Positions 54,988 through 64,000 of a DNA stretch of 64,000 nucleotides are shown here, in pieces. The notes under the pieces are model-generated. The model worked only from the letters and a program-made list of their open reading frames with translations. It did not search any database and was not told the DNA's origin. The first letter of the stretch is position 1; the number at the start of each line of letters is the position of its first letter. The stretch is from NCBI GenBank assembly GCA_030653435.1, contig JAURZI010000141.1:1-64000 (forward strand), given 5' to 3'. A program made the position numbers and the translations under genes. The DNA comes from Methylovulum sp. (lineage in GTDB: Bacteria > Pseudomonadota > Gammaproteobacteria > Methylococcales > Methylomonadaceae).

Positions 54988-56001
54988 TTACAGAAATTCC
55001 TTGGCGTATATCAGATCCAAGGCCGTTTTTAGTGCCTCCGGTTTTATGGCCTGCATACAAAAGCAAGTCGTTTTATCTTTTCTACAGTCATTACAGTTCT
55101 TATCCAGCACAAAAACCTGGGCTTTTTCACCGATGGGTTGCCAACGTCCCGGATGTATCGGCCGCATGGGCGGATAAATGCCCAAGGCGTGTTTTTGCAA
55201 AGCGGCTGCAATATGTAACGGCCCGGTACTGCATGCCACTATGCCATCACACGCGGCAATAAAAGCGATAAATTCGGTTAAAGTCATCAGCCCGCTAATA
55301 TCGGTGACACGATCACCAACTTTTTCTATTAACGGTTTTAAAGCCTGTTTTTCATTCTCGGTGCCGGATATGAAAATTTGAAATTTATCGGCATCTAATG
55401 ATCTGATTAGATCGGCAAAATAATCCAAATCCCACTCTCTGGCACTGCCTCGTGATTTTGGGTGCAGTATCAGTTTAAACTTGTGGGCCTGCAACTGCCC
55501 GGCAAATTGTTGCGGCAAAATCGGCAAGTGTTTTAATGCGAACAAATCCGCCATGTCAGGCAATGATAGCTGCTGCTTGATGCCCAGTGCCCGCAACAGT
55601 ATCAAATTTAATTGCGCTTCATGTAAGGTAGACTGTTTACGGCTTAGCTTGACCAGTTTATTGCAGGTCAGCCAGTGGTAGACCCTATTGGTTGTGCCAA
55701 TGCGCCAGGGTATATGCAATTGTTTAGCCCGTTTGGCGATAGCGGCTTTCGGCAAAACATGGAGTATACATTGCGGGCTTTGGCCGGCAACAGTCACCTC
55801 TTGGCTTAAAAAATCATCATGATGGATAAAGGCATCAATATTGGCACAGGCGTCGATAATCGGTTTGGTGTAATCAGTGCCCAGAAAACCGATGACCATG
55901 TCAGGGAAAAATTGCTTTAATACGGCCGCTACAGGCAGCGTTAGAATGACATCGCCGATGCTGTCTGTCCGGCTGATGATAATGTTAGTGGGTAATGGCA
56001 T
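54988..56001 (-). CDS. GT9 heptosyltransferase-like protein
   Basis: A 337-residue GT-B enzyme. N-terminal IIISRTDSIGDVILTLPVAA is the family start; the C-terminal donor site has ILHPKSRGSAREWDLDYFADLI and CDGIVACSTGPLHIAAAL. An unusual tail holds five Cys (CNDCRKDKTTCFC). It probably adds heptose or a related sugar to LPS core. Four bases follow the GT2 stop; same operon as waaL. Confidence 0.9.
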   Translation of the reverse strand: MPLPTNIIISRTDSIGDVILTLPVAAVLKQFFPDMVIGFLGTDYTKPIIDACANIDAFIHHDDFLSQEVTVAGQSPQCILHVLPKAAIAKRAKQLHIPWRIGTTNRVYHWLTCNKLVKLSRKQSTLHEAQLNLILLRALGIKQQLSLPDMADLFALKHLPILPQQFAGQLQAHKFKLILHPKSRGSAREWDLDYFADLIRSLDADKFQIFISGTENEKQALKPLIEKVGDRVTDISGLMTLTEFIAFIAACDGIVACSTGPLHIAAALQKHALGIYPPMRPIHPGRWQPIGEKAQVFVLDKNCNDCRKDKTTCFCMQAIKPEALKTALDLIYAKEFL

Positions 56002-56004
56002 AGA

Positions 56005-56931
56005 CTAGAGTATTTTAAAAAAAACTTTTAAGCAGAATAGGCAACGTCTCAATTCGTTACGTTTTTTGTAGACGAGTATTTCTTTGCGGTATTTAAAAAA
56101 TATGCTCATTCTGGCAAAGTTGTTTGCAAAGGAATAGCTTTCATAACTTTTGCATATCGCATAAAGGGTTTGTTTTTGTTCAGTCAGATGATCAGGGCAT
56201 TTTTGATACAGCAACTGCACGCGTTGCCTTGCTTTATGCACACGCTGTTGGGCGGTTTCCCGTGTTTTATTCTTGGAGTTGATGGCGCCAAACACATTGG
56301 TGTCATGGCGGCGATACAAGACAAGCACTTCGTCTATAAATTTAAGTGAACTGCTAAAGGTAGCGACAAAGGCCAGCCAGTAGTCATGCGACACCAGAGT
56401 AGGATAAGGCATCGCCTCTAATGCCAACTGCTTGGTTATCAGCATGGCATGGCCTGGGGCTGACGCGCCTGTCACATACATGATAGGGTTATCAAAATTG
56501 GTCAGAGTTTTAATGTCATTCATGGTTTTGTTCAGCAATTCACTGGTGCTGTTTATGAAAGCCGAGTTGCAATAGGCGATAGCATGATTGCCTATATTAT
56601 TGACCAATACCTCGATTTTGTTCTCTAGCCAGATGTCGTCCTGGTCACTAGGCGCAATATAATCACCTTTGGCCAAGGCAAAGCCTTTTTCAAAGTTTTT
56701 TTGATAGCCGATATTTTGTTCGTTTTTAATGAGGGTGAAATGCGGGTGTTTATCGGCATACTCTTTAAGTATGGCTAATGAACGGTCAGTTGAACAATCG
56801 TCAATTGCGATAATTTCGATGTGGGTATAAGTCTGTCTGAAAATACTGTCTAACTGCTCACGTAAAAATCGTTCGCCATTATAGGTTGCTATGACTATCG
56901 AGACCAAGGGCTTGGGTAATTTTGCATTCAT
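56005..56931 (-). CDS. GT2 family glycosyltransferase
   Basis: A 308-residue GT-A enzyme: VSIVIATYNGERFLREQLDS, then IIAIDDCSTDRSL, and APSDQDDIWLENKIEVL with the metal-binding acidic cluster, typical of rhamnosyl- and related transferases of LPS. Soluble, with a basic C-terminal tail. First gene of the minus-strand LPS run. Confidence 0.9.
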   Translation of the reverse strand: MNAKLPKPLVSIVIATYNGERFLREQLDSIFRQTYTHIEIIAIDDCSTDRSLAILKEYADKHPHFTLIKNEQNIGYQKNFEKGFALAKGDYIAPSDQDDIWLENKIEVLVNNIGNHAIAYCNSAFINSTSELLNKTMNDIKTLTNFDNPIMYVTGASAPGHAMLITKQLALEAMPYPTLVSHDYWLAFVATFSSSLKFIDEVLVLYRRHDTNVFGAINSKNKTRETAQQRVHKARQRVQLLYQKCPDHLTEQKQTLYAICKSYESYSFANNFARMSIFFKYRKEILVYKKRNELRRCLFCLKVFFKIL

Positions 56932-57555
56932 GATGGTTTAAAAAAATAAGGGCGGCATTCTACAAAGTGCATGTTTGCCGGACATGCAGGCTGTGTGGTA
57001 CTCGAATCCGGGGGCGATAGTAACAGAAGGGCAAGGGTTGATCACATTACCTATCTCTTCAGGCCATTGCCACGCTAACATTGGATAGTTTAATTTGAGA
57101 TAAATCTTAAGCATAGAAGAACTTGGCTGTACTTGCCATAACATCGCTTTTTTGGGGATAGTTATTCTGTATTTGTAATGCCTGATAGCTTTGATGGGTC
57201 ACACCTGTTGCAACGTTGATGAAATATGATGGGCTTTTGGAGTGATGGCGGACGGATTGCTGCGAATGACCTGTACAAGCGCTAAGCAGACTTTAAAAAC
57301 CGCCTGCTAATTTCAATGCCAAAGCAGTAATCAGAACCGTCTGCAGTTTTCGTGATTACGGTATTCTGAGCCTAATGTGCATTTTTAGTTAAGCATTTGC
57401 GGGTAATCTTACGCTTTTAGCGTTTTAGGGCAATGCAAATTATGGGTGTGTGAAGTATAGTATAGGTGTTACCTTTAATCTGACATCAACGCAATAGGCG
57501 CGGCGCGGCGGCTGTATGCCTGAAATGTTAGGCACCGACTTAACTGACAACGGAC
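56932..57555. other. 624-bp interval, no gene seen
   Basis: This gap separates divergent genes (GT2 leftward, coaBC rightward). The minus strand is open from 57144 to 56938 (68 codons), but the protein looks like noise and no Shine-Dalgarno is present. A 7-bp hairpin TGCATGT/ACATGCA lies near 56967-56987. Promoters for both directions are expected here, but I could not assign them. Confidence 0.55.
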
Positions 57556-58794
57556 ATGACCAGTACAAACAAGCATATTTTATTAGGTGTTGCCGGGGGT
57601 ATTGCGGCGTATAAATCCGCAGTGTTAGTCAGGTTGTTGCGTAAGCGTGGCGCCGAAGTCAAGGTGGTGATGACCTCGTCTGCACTACAATTTATCTGCC
57701 CGCTGACCTTCCAGGCACTTTCCGGCCATGCTGTGCATACCGAATTGCTGGATGCAGAGACGGAAAATGCGATGGGTCACATCAGTTTGGCACGCTGGGC
57801 TGATGTCTTGCTTATTGCACCGGCAACAGCCAATTTTATTGCTAAATGCAGCCATGGTTTGGCGGATGATTTGCTGTCGACATTATATCTAGCGGCTAGT
57901 TGCCCTGTTTATATCGCCCCTGCAATGAATCAGGCAATGTGGGGGAAACCGGCCACTCAGGAAAACATAACCAAACTCAAAGCCCACGGCGTTTATATGA
58001 TAGGGCCTGAAGCCGGCGACCAGGCCTGTGGGGAAACAGGCTTGGGCAGAATGGCTGAGCCTGAGGCCATTTGCGGGCATCTCGACAGCTATTTTTATGA
58101 TGCTGGTGAGCTTGTCGCAACGTTCGGACAATGCTTGCAAGGGCGCAAGGTATTAATCAGTGCCGGACCGACCCGCGAACCGCTCGATCCGGTGCGTTAC
58201 CTCACTAACCGTAGTTCCGGAAAAATGGGCTATGCGCTGGTTAGGGCGGCTCTTGATGCCGGCGCGGAGGTGACGTTGATCAGCGGTCCGGTGTCGCTGA
58301 CTGCACCCGATCAGGCGGAGGTGGTGCATGTGGAAACTGCGGCGCAAATGTATGCTGCGGTTATGTCCATGGCGCCAAGGCATGATATTTATATCGGTGC
58401 GGCGGCGGTTGCAGATTATAGCCCGGTCGTGGCTGAGACTAGAAAAATCAAGAAGCACGATGCACAAACAACGCTTATCCTGCAGAAAACCCAGGATATT
58501 CTGGCAGATGTCGCGGCATTGGCAGCGCGCCCCTTTACGGTAGGCTTTGCGGCCGAAACCCATGATTTGGATGCGTATGCCCAAACCAAGCTGAAGCAAA
58601 AAAATCTGGATATGATTGCCGCTAATTGGGTGGGTGGTGAGCAGGGCGGGTTTGATAGCGGTCAAAATGCCTTGCAAGTATTTTGGTGCAGTGATGGTGG
58701 CGTTGGTCAGAAAACCTTGCCGATGACGGACAAAAGCTATCTGGCCAAGCAATTAATCCAGTTAATATCAGAAAGATACCCTAAGCAATCATGA
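57556..58794 (+). CDS. coaBC: CoaBC (Dfp), phosphopantothenoylcysteine synthetase/decarboxylase
   Basis: A 412-residue bifunctional coenzyme A enzyme. The N-terminal flavin decarboxylase starts [19 protein letters not shown] with the PAMNQAMW motif, and the C-terminal synthetase has [34 protein letters not shown] overlap with dut. The gene order coaBC-dut-X-argB matches Pseudomonas. Confidence 0.96.
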   Translation: MTSTNKHILLGVAGGIAAYKSAVLVRLLRKRGAEVKVVMTSSALQFICPLTFQALSGHAVHTELLDAETENAMGHISLARWADVLLIAPATANFIAKCSHGLADDLLSTLYLAASCPVYIAPAMNQAMWGKPATQENITKLKAHGVYMIGPEAGDQACGETGLGRMAEPEAICGHLDSYFYDAGELVATFGQCLQGRKVLISAGPTREPLDPVRYLTNRSSGKMGYALVRAALDAGAEVTLISGPVSLTAPDQAEVVHVETAAQMYAAVMSMAPRHDIYIGAAAVADYSPVVAETRKIKKHDAQTTLILQKTQDILADVAALAARPFTVGFAAETHDLDAYAQTKLKQKNLDMIAANWVGGEQGGFDSGQNALQVFWCSDGGVGQKTLPMTDKSYLAKQLIQLISERYPKQS

Positions 58795-59243
58795 CAAAAA
58801 TACAGCTTAAAATTTTGGATGCCCGTTTGGGCAAGGATATTGCGTTGCCTGAATATGCGACGGCGGGTTCGGCAGGCTTGGACTTGCGCGCTTGCCTCGA
58901 TGAGGCTGTGGTGTTGAATCCGGGGGAAACACTACTGATTCCGACCGGTCTTGCCATACACATTGACTCGGCGTATGCGGCATTATTATTGCCTAGGTCA
59001 GGTTTGGGGCACAAGCACGGCATTGTGCTCGGTAATCTGGTTGGCCTGATTGATTCGGATTATCAAGGGCAGATCTTTGTGTCCTGTTGGAATCGCAGCG
59101 ATGCTGCATTTACGATTAATGTCGGCGAGCGTATCGCACAAATGGTTTTCATACCCATAGTGCAGGTGGAATTCGCAGTGGTTGAAGAGTTTACTGAAAG
59201 TATTCGTGGTGCCGGTGGTTTTGGCCATACGGGGCGGCATTAA
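58791..59243 (+). CDS. dut: Dut, dUTP diphosphatase
   Basis: 150 residues with all five trimeric dUTPase motifs: [36 protein letters not shown] and [10 protein letters not shown]. It removes dUTP and supplies dUMP for thymidylate. Coupled to coaBC by ATGA. Confidence 0.97.
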   Translation: MTKIQLKILDARLGKDIALPEYATAGSAGLDLRACLDEAVVLNPGETLLIPTGLAIHIDSAYAALLLPRSGLGHKHGIVLGNLVGLIDSDYQGQIFVSCWNRSDAAFTINVGERIAQMVFIPIVQVEFAVVEEFTESIRGAGGFGHTGRH

Positions 59244-59270
59244 TCTGTTTTTTCTTATAGAGGTTATAAC

Positions 59271-62256
<2,986 letters not shown>

Positions 62257-62359
62257 AGGCTTTTATTAAGTCGCTCAGTGCTTGGAAGTATAGGCTAAAG
62301 AATGAAAAGATAACAGGTACGCTACCAACCCCGGTGGGGTCGTATCTTTGCGAACCCGG

Positions 62360-62935
62360 TTAGCCTATCAACGCAGCCAATTGATGCAGTGGCGGCAGAA
62401 TGACCATTTTGGCCAGTTGTAAAAACAGCAACACGGCCAAGGGTGATAAGTCTATGCCGCCGAAGTCGGGAATAAATTTACGGCAGGTGTTTAGCAATGG
62501 CTCGGTCAGGCTGTTCAAGATGGATGACGCCGAATCGTAGTTGCCGGGATTAACCCAGCTTAGCAATGCCCTGGCGAATACGGCAAAGATGAAAATATTG
62601 ATCAGTAAGGATACCAGGTCGGTAATGGATAAGATTGTCAACGCACCGATATTGATGGTGACGCCTTTTAATATCAGGATCGTAAAATTGGCCAGCATTT
62701 GCAGCGCCAGCACCAGCACCAGCGAAGAGGTGTCGATTTTACCGATAGGCGGCACAAAGCGGCGTAAAATCCGTAGCGGCGGATGGGTTATTTTCACCAG
62801 GAACTGTGAGATAGGGTTATAAAATGCTGCGCCGCACCATTGCAGTAAAAAGCGCAGTAACACCGCCAGGATGTATAGCGCAGACAAGGTATCGACGACA
62901 AGGATAATAGGGTCGGTCAGGTAATTAGTGCCCAT
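62360..62935 (-). CDS. yggT: YggT family membrane protein
   Basis: 191 residues with two tandem YGGT repeats, each with two hydrophobic helices: LRFLLQWCGAAFYNPISQFLVKITHPPLRILRRFVPP and the second copy ARALLSWVNPGNY...LTEPLLNTCRKFIPDFGGIDLSPLA. ATG overlaps the proC stop by one base (TAATG). Family function is unsettled; links to division and osmotic shock have been reported. Confidence 0.93.
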   Translation of the reverse strand: MGTNYLTDPIILVVDTLSALYILAVLLRFLLQWCGAAFYNPISQFLVKITHPPLRILRRFVPPIGKIDTSSLVLVLALQMLANFTILILKGVTINIGALTILSITDLVSLLINIFIFAVFARALLSWVNPGNYDSASSILNSLTEPLLNTCRKFIPDFGGIDLSPLAVLLFLQLAKMVILPPLHQLAALIG

Positions 62936-63762
62936 TAGGTGTTCTCCGTTTGTTTGGACATTTCGATGGAACGGTCGCGAGCTGCATGCAAGGCTTTGGC
63001 AACCAGCCCGTTAAAGCCGCCTTGCAGAAAAGTGTCTATGGCTTGCTGCGTGGTGCCGCCTGGAGACGTGACACGCTGGCGCAACTGTGCGGGTGATTCA
63101 GCCGACTCAAGGGCTATTTTGGCAGCGCCTAAAGCCGTTTGCTGAACCAATAACCGCGCCGTATCTGCGCTCAAGCCCAAATCCACGGCGGTTTTTTCCA
63201 TGGCTTCCATCAACAGAAAATAATAAGCAGGGCCGCTACCGGAAACGGCAGTCACTGCGTCGAGGTCACTTTCGTTGTCGACCCACAATGCAATGCCGAC
63301 GGAGCGCATAATATTTTCGGCCAGGTCGCGCTGCTCGGCGCTCACGTTGTTATTGGCGTGTAGCGCAGTCGCCCCGGTCAATACCAGCGCAGGGGTATTG
63401 GGCATGCAACGTACTATGGCGGTGTCGGCACCCAGCCATGTGCTCAGCTTGCTTTGGGTAATGCCTGCCGCGATAGAAATGACCAGGATTTGTTTTTGCC
63501 GGACTAGCGCCGCCAGGCTTGTTGCAACATCCTTCAGGATTTGTGGTTTGACGGCGAGGACGACGACATCAACCGCGTTAACGATGGCATGGTTATCCGA
63601 TGAGGTGTTGACGTTAAGCTTTGCCGCGAGGGCCGCCAGCGTGTCAGGGTTAATGTCCGACACCCAGAGCTGTTCGGGGGCATGACCGCTGGCGCGCAAT
63701 CCGCTCATCAGGCTTGACGCCATATTGCCGCCGCCAATAAAACCTATTTTGTTTGTTTTCAT
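62935..63762 (-). CDS. proC: ProC, pyrroline-5-carboxylate reductase
   Basis: A 275-residue proline enzyme. NAD(P) motif IGFIGGGNMASSLMSGL, VVLAVKPQ and the catalytic domain with AVSGSGPAYYFLLMEAM and VTSPGGTTQQAIDTF. It catalyses the last step of proline synthesis. Forms an operon with yggT. Confidence 0.97.
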   Translation of the reverse strand: MKTNKIGFIGGGNMASSLMSGLRASGHAPEQLWVSDINPDTLAALAAKLNVNTSSDNHAIVNAVDVVVLAVKPQILKDVATSLAALVRQKQILVISIAAGITQSKLSTWLGADTAIVRCMPNTPALVLTGATALHANNNVSAEQRDLAENIMRSVGIALWVDNESDLDAVTAVSGSGPAYYFLLMEAMEKTAVDLGLSADTARLLVQQTALGAAKIALESAESPAQLRQRVTSPGGTTQQAIDTFLQGGFNGLVAKALHAARDRSIEMSKQTENT

Positions 63763-63914
63763 TTTTTACACTTGTTGTTGCGTTTAAAAGCGTTGATGTT
63801 CAAAAATATTTTACCCTATCTGACACGGACCAAAAGCATTTTAAGCTGTTCAGGCCAGCACGCATTTTATGATGCCGTCACGTAAAGGGAAACCATTGTG
63901 TATGGTCAGTCGTA

Positions 63915-64000
63915 TTAGTTTGCGATTAAAAACAGGCTGGCCAGCCCCAGAAAAATAAAAAAACCCATGGAGTCGGTAATCGAGGTCAGGATAACGCTAG
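63915..64000 (-). CDS. mgtE: MgtE magnesium transporter, last 28 codons only
   Basis: The minus strand at the right edge reads SVILTSITDSMGFFIFLGLASLFLIAN and stops at 63915-63917. This matches the last membrane helix of MgtE (T-x-x-x-D-x-x-G-F-F-x-x-L-G-L-A). The rest of the gene lies outside the window. Confidence 0.75.
   Translation of the reverse strand, partial: SVILTSITDSMGFFIFLGLASLFLIAN

Noticed and set aside
56938-57144. Minus-strand ORF of 68 codons
   Set aside because: Composition not protein-like, no Shine-Dalgarno, no recognised motif.

Overview
The window looks like chromosomal DNA of a gammaproteobacterium. The tol-pal/ruvCAB/yebC block, the coaBC-dut-X-argB order, pilT-pilU next to yggS, and the Gram-negative LPS genes (hldD, hldE, gmhA, msbA, an O-antigen ligase) all fit that class. 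An amino-acid-kinase gene resembling the methanofuran-pathway kinase MfnE of C1-utilising bacteria, plus a sulfide:quinone oxidoreductase, make a methylotroph/methanotroph (Methylococcales-like) a reasonable guess, but the sequence does not prove it. No rRNA, tRNA, CRISPR array or intact insertion sequence was seen.

Layout. 1-7471 (minus strand): a tightly overlapping cell-envelope and DNA-repair block, yebC, ruvC, ruvA, ruvB, ybgC, tolQ, tolR, tolA (tolA runs off the left edge and carries seven 60-bp tandem repeats), with the serine pathway pair serA-serB upstream. 7687-15810 (plus strand): an accessory glycan locus with two sulfotransferase-like proteins, a secreted GH51-like glycosidase, a GT61, two GT2 enzymes and a GT14 fused to what looks like a dead sulfotransferase domain. 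15843-17263: a TlpA-like thioredoxin, HemJ and a universal stress protein, closed by a perfect palindrome. 17321-23299 (minus): a complete tripartite RND efflux pump. 23581-25102: SQR with a DUF2892 membrane protein. 25103-29162: a patchy region with a MITE-like repeat, two lipoprotein or envelope genes, an NlpE-like copper protein, an IS3 transposase scrap, the MfnE-like kinase and a DUF2959 protein.

29379-33616: two overlapping dynamin/Era-like GTPases with membrane-type C-termini, then a four-EF-hand protein. 34039-36415: RhlE helicase and QueG. 36477-42848: a second MITE-like repeat and a FecI/FecR/TonB-receptor/PepSY iron uptake locus, interrupted by an antisense orphan BrnA antitoxin that still carries the 3' scrap of brnT. 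43206-47701: gloB, pilU, pilT, yggS and a stand-alone M41-type metalloprotease domain. 48066-56931 (minus): LPS core assembly (heptose synthesis, GmhA, MsbA, O-antigen ligase, GT9, GT2) with one intact and one decayed Uma2 gene. 57556-64000: coaBC, dut, a gene made only of the membrane/sensor half of extended AlgC, argB, a DUF4124 coiled-coil protein, yggT, proC and the last codons of mgtE.

The most unusual items are the sulfotransferase/GT locus with its degenerate sulfotransferase-GT14 fusion, the long inverted repeat at the start of the GT61 gene, the stand-alone AlgC sensor domain, the paired GTPases, and a pair of related MITE-like elements.
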